From: Bacteroidota bacterium
Lineage (GTDB): Bacteria; Bacteroidota; Bacteroidia; Chitinophagales; Chitinophagaceae
Reading direction: 5' to 3'
Assembly: GCA_023418315.1 (NCBI GenBank)
Contig: JAEZZY010000040.1
Coordinates: forward strand, 115,362 to 179,361
Length of the DNA: 64,000 nt
The notes beneath the pieces were generated by a model. It was given only the letters and a program-made list of their open reading frames with translations. It was not told the origin of the DNA and did no database searches. Position numbers and translations under genes: made by a program. Positions 56,846 through 64,000 of this stretch are shown here, piece after piece (position 1 is the first letter of the stretch; each line of letters starts with the position of its first letter).

Positions 56846-59449
56846 TTAAAAATTAAACCGCACACTGCCAAATATGCCGAAGCGCCTGCCGAGCGGTTCG
56901 CCGGGCGGGCTTTTAGGAGATACCCGCCATACAAAATCTATCCGGAAGATTTGTAAAATATTGGATATGCCCGTTCCCAGCTCCACATAGGGCTGCTCAT
57001 TGAGCGTCTGAAAAGGATAGCCTTTATTCAAATTGAGCTGTTTATTCGCATCGCTCAGATCGCCGTATAGGGCTTTTGCAGTCCAGAACTGGCGCATCTT
57101 TAGTTTTTTCAACCAGGGAATATAGTTAAACACACCGCCGCCTATATTGTGTTCCAGGTTGATGCCTGCGTATTGGTCGCTGATAAATTCATAGCGGTTC
57201 ATCATATTGAACGCGTATTTATTGTAATAATAAAATTCATTTCCGGGATGGATTTCCAGCAAGGGATAAGGCAGCGTGCCGAAATATTTTCCGCCAAAAA
57301 CATTGGCATACAAGCTACCCGCAGGCGGTATAGGGATATTGTCCGACACGCTCAGCGATAATTTTTGATAGGCATAGCCGCTGTTCAGCACATGCTTTAA
57401 CCCGATGCCCAGCCGCGCTTCTACAATAGGATAACGGCTTCCCAGGCTGAAACGATAATAATTCCCTTCTAAAAATTTTTCTTTAAACGCAAAACGAAGG
57501 CGCAGATTCAATTCTGTATTGTAGATGATCTGTGCAGGCTTGCCCGCGGCATCTTTAAAAATAGCAAGGGAAGGAAGCGGTGCATAGGGATCGAAGGATT
57601 TGTGGATCATGCTGAGCTGATGGCTGAATCCGTTATAATATTCTTTGAAAAACTCCAGCCGGTATTCATCCACAAAAGCCAGTTTCCAGGGAATGTTTTT
57701 CTTACGCACGGCTACGCTGAAAATGTTATCCGTGCTTACTTCGTCATAATAGCTGGTGGTGCGGTCTATATCATGGGTGTAAGAACCGTAGAGATACATA
57801 CGCGGACTCCTGTCCAGCAGCCACAAAGCCGCAGCCTTATATTTAAAGCGCTCATCCCGCGTGCCGTAAGCCACATATCCATTCACATAAACATCTTTCA
57901 GAAACCGGGGGTTGGTACCCAGCGACAGACGAAAGCGCGGACCTTCCACTATATTGTTGCTATATACATACCAATAAGGGCCTATTTCAAAACAACCTAC
58001 ATCCTTCACTCCCGAAGCAAAAAAGCGGATCATATTTTTATAGGTAGTGAAAAGAGGTAACTTCTCCAGCGTATCTATCATTTTATAGATTGCTTTTTCA
58101 TTCTTGCTAAGCGTATCATGGCGCACGCGCTGCCAGAAATCTTCATCAAGCTGCCGTGAGGTATCGGCTACAATCACATCTTGTTTATAGAGCTTGTTGT
58201 GCAGCATATCGGTAATGCTGGGGTCGTTCAGCAAAATGTCTTTATAGGAAGTGGTTTTTCTGCCTATAAACCCCGGCAATTTCATGCCATAGGTAGCGGT
58301 GAAATGGGCTATGAATTTATCTTTTACCGGAAACCAGATCGAATCGCCTACGGGTGCAAATTCCTGATACACGCTCACGCCTTCCACCCAGTTGATATTG
58401 GCGAGCTTGGGCACTTCCATGCTCATGCGCTGGAGGGCAAACAGGCTGTCCACCACCCAGAAATCGCCGAAGAAACAATTCTCTCCACTGCGCTTAGGGG
58501 CAAACTGCACCAGGATGATGGGATAGCCGTAAGCCGTTTGCGTATCTTTAATTTTGTAGCGGTAGTAGAACAAGCCCTGGTTGCTGATGGGGCTTACAAA
58601 TTTTTTATCGAAGACGGGAATAAAGTTTTCATAGGCATTGATGTTTTGATACATGCTGCCCAGAAATTTCGTTACACTTTCATTGCTGATTCCCTTTACC
58701 TGTGCGGCTTTTATAAATTCCCGCTGTTTCTTAGGCTCTTTTTGAAAATAATAATCGGATAAGGTTTCGGTAAAATAGAAAGGAAGAAAGGGCTTGCCTT
58801 CGGCGGAGGTGTCCAAATTATCATAGATAAAACTAAAACGCTTCATATAGGGTACGGGCAGCTTTTCAAACTGCGATTTCGACAAACGCTCCAAATCCAC
58901 TTCCAGCTTGTTATATACTTCGTATTTATAGTTGGCGATGCGTTCCGGGTCGTTCTCCGGTTTTTTGCGAATGATGTTTTTCACCAGTAGTATAGCGGGG
59001 TCTTCGCCTGGGCGCAAGACAAATTCATCCAGCACATTTTCCGACCTCGCCAGCTCGATATAAAAGCTGTGCTTTTGTTTGTCTTTTGATACGAATTGAA
59101 AGGTGCTTTCATAGCCGATTGCTTCTATGAGCAAAGTATCGGAAGGGAGCAACGCGGTTTTTATAGAGAAATTTCCGTTGAGATCGGCAGCGGTGCCGGT
59201 TTCGGAACGGGGGAAAAAAACCATAGCGAACGGGATACCTTCACCCGTGTTCTTATCTTGTACCACGCCGTCTATTTCATAGGCTGCGGATGGTGACGCG
59301 GGTATAAGCAAGGGGGCAACAAGGGAATCAAGTGTTGCGGCAACGCTATCCTCCCACAAGTGATGTTGTGTCGTATCCGTTGTTACCTGGCTATAAGCAC
59401 GCGGTCCATACAAAAGGATAAGAAAGAGGAAGAGTATAGAGGTTTTCAT
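56846..59449 (-). CDS. DUF5686/carboxypeptidase-regulatory-like outer-membrane protein
   Basis: The 867-residue protein starts with a signal peptide (MKTSILFLFLILLYGPRAYSQ); I use the ATG at 59449 rather than the frame start at 59497. Near residues 57-120 is a carboxypeptidase regulatory-like (CarboxypepD_reg) beta-sandwich (YEIDGVVQDKNTGEGIPFAMVFFPRS...GTAADLNGNFSIKT), and the remainder is long and beta-rich with a barrel-like C-terminus (LQIFRIDFVWRVSPKSPP... GIFGSVRFNF). This matches the DUF5686 family common in Bacteroidota. Specific cargo or function is unknown. It reads away from the small gene at 59548. Confidence 0.82.
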   Translation of the reverse strand: MKTSILFLFLILLYGPRAYSQVTTDTTQHHLWEDSVAATLDSLVAPLLIPASPSAAYEIDGVVQDKNTGEGIPFAMVFFPRSETGTAADLNGNFSIKTALLPSDTLLIEAIGYESTFQFVSKDKQKHSFYIELARSENVLDEFVLRPGEDPAILLVKNIIRKKPENDPERIANYKYEVYNKLEVDLERLSKSQFEKLPVPYMKRFSFIYDNLDTSAEGKPFLPFYFTETLSDYYFQKEPKKQREFIKAAQVKGISNESVTKFLGSMYQNINAYENFIPVFDKKFVSPISNQGLFYYRYKIKDTQTAYGYPIILVQFAPKRSGENCFFGDFWVVDSLFALQRMSMEVPKLANINWVEGVSVYQEFAPVGDSIWFPVKDKFIAHFTATYGMKLPGFIGRKTTSYKDILLNDPSITDMLHNKLYKQDVIVADTSRQLDEDFWQRVRHDTLSKNEKAIYKMIDTLEKLPLFTTYKNMIRFFASGVKDVGCFEIGPYWYVYSNNIVEGPRFRLSLGTNPRFLKDVYVNGYVAYGTRDERFKYKAAALWLLDRSPRMYLYGSYTHDIDRTTSYYDEVSTDNIFSVAVRKKNIPWKLAFVDEYRLEFFKEYYNGFSHQLSMIHKSFDPYAPLPSLAIFKDAAGKPAQIIYNTELNLRLRFAFKEKFLEGNYYRFSLGSRYPIVEARLGIGLKHVLNSGYAYQKLSLSVSDNIPIPPAGSLYANVFGGKYFGTLPYPLLEIHPGNEFYYYNKYAFNMMNRYEFISDQYAGINLEHNIGGGVFNYIPWLKKLKMRQFWTAKALYGDLSDANKQLNLNKGYPFQTLNEQPYVELGTGISNILQIFRIDFVWRVSPKSPPGEPLGRRFGIFGSVRFNF

Positions 59450-59547
59450 GCTGCGACCGTGCTGCAAGTTTGTGAATTTTAGGCTGTAAATACACAAATC
59501 GTACCTGAAATATTTTTAGGAAAAAACGCAGAATCCATTCCTCCGTT

Positions 59548-59880
59548 TTATAGCCCGAAATACTTCACCATACTTTCTTTCAGCAATTGTTCCTGCGATT
59601 TTAAATCCGTAGCCGGCACCGGTTGTATGTTTTCAAAATGCGGCCATCCCTCCTCGTCCTTTCCGATCATCACATAATAGCCGTCTTGGCAGAGTAAGGT
59701 GCAAACAGCTATGTGCATCAGGTCTTGTTTCTGCTCTTTCGACCAGGTTTTGCGTTTGGGCATTTGCCCCAGTTCATTGATGCCTATCAAAAACAAAATG
59801 CCTTCCATATCCGGCAGTTTTCCAAAGCGCTCCTGAAGCAATTCTTCTACTTTTTTCCAGCGTTCCTCAAAATGTTCCAT
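59548..59880 (-). CDS. small hypothetical protein
   Basis: The 110-residue protein begins at the ATG at 59880 (MEHFEERWKKVEELLQERFGKLPDMEGILFLIGINELGQ). It is mixed alpha/beta with a well-defined predicted core (KRKTWSKEQKQDLMHIAVCTLLCQDGYYVMIGKDEEGWPHFE). The frame extends 20 codons further up through a duplicated short repeat, which looks non-coding. The coherent sequence suggests a real gene conserved in this lineage, but I recognise no family. It stands upstream of the divergent purB gene. Confidence 0.6.
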   Translation of the reverse strand: MEHFEERWKKVEELLQERFGKLPDMEGILFLIGINELGQMPKRKTWSKEQKQDLMHIAVCTLLCQDGYYVMIGKDEEGWPHFENIQPVPATDLKSQEQLLKESMVKYFGL

Positions 59881-59950
59881 CAGAGGACAAAGGTGAAACG
59901 GCAAATTCCAAATTCCAAATTTCAGTTGGGCAATAGGCAATTAGCCCTGG

Positions 59951-59979
59951 CACCAATCAACCATTCCACCAATCAATTA
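59951..59979. repeat. ACCAATCAA short repeat before purB
   Basis: Three diverged CACCAATCAA/ACCATTCCACC units, in the same family as the TTGATTGG arrays at 408-575 and 1071-1130. The purB -7 box begins at the end of the repeat. Confidence 0.55.
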
Positions 59980-59985
59980 TCTTTG
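59978..59985 (+). promoter_or_regulatory. -7 box positioned for a leaderless purB mRNA
   Basis: TATCTTTG matches TAnnTTTG and is followed by four bases and the purB ATG, the same geometry as at metH and mnmG. No clear -33 TTG is seen. Confidence 0.55.
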
Positions 59986-59989
59986 CGGC

Positions 59990-61333
59990 ATGGAATTATC
60001 AGCACTTTCCGCTATCAGCCCGGTAGATGGGCGTTACCGCGCTCAACTGGCCGGCTTAGCCCCTTATTTTTCAGAGTTCGGATTGATCAGATACCGCGTG
60101 CGGGTAGAGGTAGAGTATTTTCTGGCGCTTGCGCAATACAAATTATTTTCCCTGCCTGCATCCCTAAAACCGGCAACACTGCGGGCTATCTATGAGCATT
60201 TTTCCGAAGAAGATGCACAGCAAATAAAAGCGATTGAGAAAACCACCAACCACGATGTGAAAGCCGTGGAATATTTCCTGAAAGAAAAACTGAAAGCCCT
60301 CGGCGCGGAAGGCGCTCTGGAATGGGTGCATTTCGGGCTTACCTCACAAGATATAAATAATACCGCCATCCCGCTTTCCTGGAAAGAGGCGCTCGAACAA
60401 GAATATGTACCCGCCATCGAAAACCTCATCCTCAAACTAAAAAAAATGGCGAAGGACTGGAAAGGCATCCCTATGCTGGCGCGCACCCACGGACAACCCG
60501 CCTCGCCTACTACCCTGGGTAAGGAAATAAAAGTGTTTATAGAGCGCTTGCAAGGTCAGGTGCAGCAATTGTCCTACCTGCCGTTTGCGGCAAAATTTGG
60601 CGGCGCCACAGGTAATTTCAATGCACATTATATCGCTTTTCCTAAAAAAGACTGGGTGAAATTTGCCAATGATTTTGTGAACAGAAAGCTGGGTCTGGAG
60701 CGGATGCAATACACTACACAGATCGAGCATTATGATAACCTGGCAGCACAGTTCGATTGCCTGAAACGCATCAATACCATTCTTATTGATTTTTGCCGGG
60801 ATGTGTGGACCTATATTTCCATGGATTATTTCAAACAAAAAACAAAAGCCGGCGAAGTAGGCTCTTCCGCTATGCCGCATAAAGTGAACCCTATTGATTT
60901 TGAAAACGCCGAGGGCAATTTCGGTATCGCCAACGCACTCTACGAACATCTCTCCGCCAAACTGCCGGTGAGCCGCCTGCAACGCGATCTTACCGACAGC
61001 ACCGTGTTGCGCAATATCGGTGTTCCCGCAGCCCATTCCCTCTTGGCGTTGCGTTCTTTAGAAAAAGGACTCGGTAAACTACTGCTCCACGAAGCCAAGA
61101 TGAAAGAAGACCTGGAAGCCAACTGGGCGGTAGTAGCGGAAGCCATCCAAACCGTATTGCGAAGAGAAAACTATCCGCAGCCCTATGAAGCCTTGAAAGA
61201 ACTGACACGCGGAAAAACAGGAATCACCCAAAAAGATATAACAGAGTTTATAGACAAGCTGAAGGTAACTGCCGCCGTTAAAAAAGAACTCAAATCCATC
61301 ACACCGCACAGCTATGTAGGCATGGTAAACTAA
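59990..61333 (+). CDS. purB: adenylosuccinate lyase
   Basis: The 447-residue protein has the fumarase/aspartase superfamily signature SSAMPHKVNPIDFENAEGN near residues 290-310, the HFGLTSQDINNTA block, and LARTHGQPASPTTLGKE. The long C-terminal helical domain and overall length match the PurB type that splits SAICAR and adenylosuccinate in purine synthesis. The start is fixed by the promoter four bases upstream. It is followed by an intrinsic terminator. No other purine genes are near. Confidence 0.95.
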   Translation: MELSALSAISPVDGRYRAQLAGLAPYFSEFGLIRYRVRVEVEYFLALAQYKLFSLPASLKPATLRAIYEHFSEEDAQQIKAIEKTTNHDVKAVEYFLKEKLKALGAEGALEWVHFGLTSQDINNTAIPLSWKEALEQEYVPAIENLILKLKKMAKDWKGIPMLARTHGQPASPTTLGKEIKVFIERLQGQVQQLSYLPFAAKFGGATGNFNAHYIAFPKKDWVKFANDFVNRKLGLERMQYTTQIEHYDNLAAQFDCLKRINTILIDFCRDVWTYISMDYFKQKTKAGEVGSSAMPHKVNPIDFENAEGNFGIANALYEHLSAKLPVSRLQRDLTDSTVLRNIGVPAAHSLLALRSLEKGLGKLLLHEAKMKEDLEANWAVVAEAIQTVLRRENYPQPYEALKELTRGKTGITQKDITEFIDKLKVTAAVKKELKSITPHSYVGMVN

Positions 61334-61440
61334 AAGATCGGATTTTTTTTGGGTCCGGGCAGGAGGAAATCTATTGTGCTTTTAGGGCGATAGCACCGTT
61401 CAGGGCCATTGCTGCTATGAAGCTTGCCTATAATACCGAT

Positions 61441-61477
61441 AAAAAGATGCAGGGGGAAATTATCACTGCATCTTTTT
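61441..61477 (+). terminator. intrinsic terminator of purB
   Basis: AAAAAGATGCAG/CTGCATCTTTTT forms a 12-bp stem with a 13-base loop and ends in a T-run, about 110 bases past the purB stop and before the response regulator gene. Confidence 0.85.
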
Positions 61478-61550
61478 CGTTTTCCCGTTTTACTTTCTAT
61501 TTTTGATAGCACGCTTTCTTTATTCACCCCAATTACAAATTATTTATTCT

Positions 61551-62201
61551 GTGAGCAAAACGCGTATCATTGTTGCCGATGACCATCATATCTTATTGGA
61601 CGGACTTAACGCGCTTCTCCAAAAACAGAAAGATATAGAAGTGGTAGGCTTGTTCAACAACGGGCAGGAGGTCTATGACGCCATCGCCCGGCAAGACCTT
61701 AAGCCGCAGGTGGCCTTGGTGGACATCAACATGCCCTTGATGAACGGACATGAGCTGACCCTCAAAATCAAAAAAGAATACCCCGACATTGCCGTTATCA
61801 TTTTGTCCATGCACGACGATGCAGGGCATATTATGGAAATGATAGAAGCCGGCGCATCAGGTTATCTGCTCAAAAACGTTACCGACAGAGAATTGCTGGA
61901 AGCCATAAAAGCCGTAGCCGCAGGCAAACTCTATTTCTCTACCGAAGTGTCGGAAAAAATAGCAATCGTAGCTATGCAGCAACAGCGTAAGACAGATCAG
62001 GCAGAAGAGCCCAAGCTCACCGGCCGCGAGCTGGAAATCCTAAAACTCATAGCACAGGAATACAGCAATGCACAAATAGCCCAGACGCTATTCATCAGCG
62101 AACGAACGGTAGAAACCCACCGTAAGAATATGCTCCGCAAAACCAATAATAAAACCATCGTAGGGCTGCTGAAATATGCCATGGAAAAGCAGATGATATA
62201 G
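61551..62201 (+). CDS. NarL/FixJ-family response regulator
   Basis: The 216-residue protein has a receiver domain with DDHH at residues 10-13, phospho-acceptor D58 in VDINMP, T/S and K at usual places (LLKN), and a C-terminal LuxR-type HTH (LTGRELEILKLIAQEYSNAQIAQTLFISERTVETHRKNML). I choose the GTG at 61551 (reads MSKTRIIVADDHH); an upstream TTG would add 16 residues of AT-rich leader. No sensor kinase is adjacent, so its partner and targets are unknown. It reads toward a candidate small RNA. Confidence 0.92.
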   Translation: MSKTRIIVADDHHILLDGLNALLQKQKDIEVVGLFNNGQEVYDAIARQDLKPQVALVDINMPLMNGHELTLKIKKEYPDIAVIILSMHDDAGHIMEMIEAGASGYLLKNVTDRELLEAIKAVAAGKLYFSTEVSEKIAIVAMQQQRKTDQAEEPKLTGRELEILKLIAQEYSNAQIAQTLFISERTVETHRKNMLRKTNNKTIVGLLKYAMEKQMI

Positions 62202-62325
62202 GGCTACTACAGCCGCCTGCGTTATAATGCAATCCCCACGGGCTAAATACAACAAAGGAAATTTTTATTGTTTATAGGAGGGCAGAAAATGATGAATAAT
62301 TCACTATCGCTCATTTAAGGCGTAT

Positions 62326-62368
62326 CCGTACTAGCACGGATATGAAAAATACCCAGTATAGGGTATTT
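62326..62368 (+). terminator. paired hairpins after the response regulator gene
   Basis: ATCCGT/ACGGAT (62326-62343) and AAATACCC/GGGTATTT (62346-62368) form two adjacent hairpins, the second followed by TTCC. They are the most likely end of the response regulator transcript but the T-run is short. Confidence 0.55.
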
Positions 62369-62388
62369 TCCTTTCTTGATGTATCGGT

Positions 62389-62396
62389 TACATTTG
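62389..62396 (+). promoter_or_regulatory. -7 box of a candidate small RNA
   Basis: TACATTTG matches TAnnTTTG exactly, in a gap with no gene on the plus strand. A TTG at 62376-62378 is too close for the standard spacing. Transcription would begin near 62401-62402. Confidence 0.4.
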
Positions 62397-62401
62397 TCCG
62401 T

Positions 62402-62505
62402 AGAGATAGTGACCTATTTACCCCCATGAACAATTGCTACACTGTCTCTAAAATGTTAGAGGTTGGATTTTTTACAGCGGAGCTTTTCTAAGTTTCGCTT
62501 TTTTT
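62402..62505 (+). ncRNA. candidate small RNA with its own terminator
   Basis: After the -7 box at 62389 comes AGAGATAGTG (62402-62411), which pairs with CACTGTCTCT (62440-62449; one G-U). A 10-bp terminator stem AGCGGAGCTT/AAGTTTCGCT (62476-62499; two G-U pairs) and a run of six T follow. The stretch of about 104 nt has no coding frame. The TonB receptor gene on the other strand ends just beyond it, and the terminator's T-run is on the plus strand only. A small RNA, or a 3' UTR extension of the response regulator gene, are the two readings. Confidence 0.5.
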
Positions 62506-62529
62506 ATAACCCTCTTTCCTCTTCTTGTT

Positions 62530-64000
62530 TTACAAAGCAAAATTATAAGTGATACTGGGCAATATAGGGAAGATGGATACTTGCTTTACCTTCAGCTCCA
62601 CACCTTGCGTTGTATTTCCCCTGGAATCCACATACAGGAAATAAGGATTTTGCCTGCTATAAACATTATAAATGGAGAAGGTCCAGCTTCCACGCAATCC
62701 TTTTTTCTTTTCCGGTTTGGGGGTGAAGGTAGCCGCAAGATCTAAACGGTGGTAGGGAAACAAGCGGTACGCATTCAGCTTGCTATACTCCGGCACCAGT
62801 TGCTGTTCTACAAAATAATAATTGGTAGGCAGGGTAATGGCATTGCCCGATCCGAAAATAAACACGGCAGAAAACGTCCATCGCTTGCTGTGTTCATAAG
62901 TAGCTACTACCGAAAGATCATGGCGTCGGTCGTATTTTGCAGGGTAGCGTTCCCCGTTATTCAGGTCGGGAAATCTACGGTATGTCCATGAAAGCGTATA
63001 GCCTATCCATCCGGTAAATTTTCCTTTTGTTTTATTGATAAAAAACTCGGCGCCATAGGCATCACCTTTTCCGAATACATAATCCAGCTCCTGATCGCGG
63101 GTGAGGTTGGTAGGCGTATAGCCTTGCCGGTATTCGATCTGGTTCTTCATGCTTTTATAATAGACCTCTACGCTGGTTTCCACCGTATTGTCAAACAGGT
63201 TTTGAAAATAGCCCAGCGAATATTGCCATGCTGCTTGTGGCTTTACATAGTACGTGCTCGGCACCCATAGGTCGGTAGGCAGGGTGGTACCGTTGTTGGT
63301 AATAAGGTGGATGTATTGATAAGAACGTACGACACTTGTTTTTATGGAAGCATGTTCGCTGAGCTGAAAGCGCATATTTAATCGTGGCTCCAGGCCTCCG
63401 TATGTTTTTACCGTTTCTCCGCTGCCATAGAGTGTGCTGTCTGTTTTATCTTCATTGAGGTCATACGTATAGCGGGTATAGGGGCCGGTTTGTGCAAAAA
63501 ACGAATAACGCAACCCTGCCGTGATTTTTATAAATTTTCCCAGATCAAAATCATCGGAGATATAAGCGCCGGCTTCGTGTGCATATTTGATGAGCGAATT
63601 ATCCGGTGTGAATTGCAGATCGCCGCTATTGCCGGATACCTGGTTGGGGATGAATTTATGGCGGATATAATTGAGCCCTGCTTTGAAATGGTGGTTATTG
63701 CCGGCATAATAATCAAAATCCATTTTGCCGTTCCAGTCTTTAATGCCTGATGCCATGCGAATCGAAAAATCGCTTTGTCCGCCGCCAAATTCAAAATTAT
63801 ATTCATTGTAAATAGCAGATATATTCATGAAGAGGCGGTCGTTAAACAAGTGATTGTAGCGCAGGGTAGCCGTAGAATTTCCCCAGGGTATATTGGCGTT
63901 AAAATCGGATTCCGTGCTTTTGAAGGTAAATTTATCTCTTCCGAAATAGCCGCTCAGGTAAAGCCGGTCTTTCTTTCCCAAAGTATAATTGGCTTTGAGA
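62530..64000 (-). CDS. TonB-dependent receptor, C-terminal part
   Basis: The visible 490 codons are the C-terminal barrel of a large TonB-dependent outer-membrane receptor: repeating amphipathic strands (TLRYNHLFNDRLFMNISAIYNEYNFEFGG, KITAGLRYSFFAQTGPY, ASIKTSVVRSYQYIHLI, WQYSLGYFQNLFDNTVETSVEVYYKSM) ending with SIFPILPSITYNFAL. The frame is open to the window edge, so the plug domain and any N-terminal CarboxypepD_reg domain lie outside. It would import a siderophore, vitamin or glycan by energy from TonB. No SusD-like partner is visible downstream. Confidence 0.85.
   Translation of the reverse strand, partial: LKANYTLGKKDRLYLSGYFGRDKFTFKSTESDFNANIPWGNSTATLRYNHLFNDRLFMNISAIYNEYNFEFGGGQSDFSIRMASGIKDWNGKMDFDYYAGNNHHFKAGLNYIRHKFIPNQVSGNSGDLQFTPDNSLIKYAHEAGAYISDDFDLGKFIKITAGLRYSFFAQTGPYTRYTYDLNEDKTDSTLYGSGETVKTYGGLEPRLNMRFQLSEHASIKTSVVRSYQYIHLITNNGTTLPTDLWVPSTYYVKPQAAWQYSLGYFQNLFDNTVETSVEVYYKSMKNQIEYRQGYTPTNLTRDQELDYVFGKGDAYGAEFFINKTKGKFTGWIGYTLSWTYRRFPDLNNGERYPAKYDRRHDLSVVATYEHSKRWTFSAVFIFGSGNAITLPTNYYFVEQQLVPEYSKLNAYRLFPYHRLDLAATFTPKPEKKKGLRGSWTFSIYNVYSRQNPYFLYVDSRGNTTQGVELKVKQVSIFPILPSITYNFAL

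Overview
The window looks like a chromosomal segment of a Bacteroidota bacterium, most likely of the Chitinophagales/Sphingobacteriia side. The reasons are three secreted proteins with type IX secretion C-terminal domains, TonB-dependent and DUF5686-type outer-membrane proteins, a stand-alone MetH homocysteine domain, a split transketolase, a UpxY/NusG-like capsule antiterminator, promoters of the Bacteroidota type (TAnnTTTG at -7) and a tmRNA tag ending in YAMAA. No complete insertion sequence or CRISPR array was seen.

Layout. 1-5.1 kb: the promoter-proximal end of a leftward capsule/exopolysaccharide operon (CapD-like dehydratase broken by an in-frame TAG, nucleotide-sugar dehydrogenase, HTH protein, UpxY-like antiterminator, Wza-like lipoprotein). 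5.4-8.4 kb: beta-barrel protein, methionine synthase domain 1, LpxH-like hydrolase. 8.4-19 kb: apaG-recX-mnmG, a T9SS cargo protein and nadA leftward; ppiD-like foldase and mutL rightward. This stretch carries a perfect parS site in mnmG, a near-perfect one in recX, and between the diverging nadA and ppiD an AT-rich gap with several DnaA-box-like 9-mers, so it may lie at or near the replication origin. 19-23.4 kb: an AT-rich three-gene envelope operon of unknown function. 23.7-31.2 kb: an FNR-type reductase, a GT39-like membrane glycosyltransferase, the C-terminal half of transketolase and two T9SS cargo proteins (one an M43-type metalloprotease). 31.2-36.3 kb: rimP-nusA-infB with a clear promoter, a terminator-like leader hairpin and a second hairpin before infB. 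36.3-48.5 kb: Wzi/RemB-like barrel, tmRNA, small lipoproteins, TPR protein, aat, a methyltransferase relic, an NtrC-like regulator lacking its DNA-binding domain, NUDIX, RluE-like, batB-batC and sucB.

48.6-56 kb is an accessory block between sucB and folE: a type III restriction-modification system in res-then-mod order, a small membrane protein, a ParE-type toxin-antitoxin pair and tRNA-Pro(GGG). It is rich in non-coding structure. The most striking element is a roughly 184-nt multi-helix element directly upstream of res, with nested helices and a competing pseudoknot. There is also a palindrome cluster between res and mod, three small hairpins with a shared loop but different stems, and a 39-bp near-identical hairpin repeat that flanks the small-protein/TA segment and abuts the tRNA. 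56-64 kb returns to housekeeping genes: folE, a DUF5686 protein, a small hypothetical, purB, a LuxR-type response regulator, a candidate small RNA with its own promoter and terminator, and the C-terminal part of a TonB-dependent receptor running off the right edge.

At metH, mnmG and purB the -7 box ends exactly four bases before the ATG, which predicts leaderless mRNAs. All names rest on reading motifs and family resemblance from the sequence; no database search was possible.
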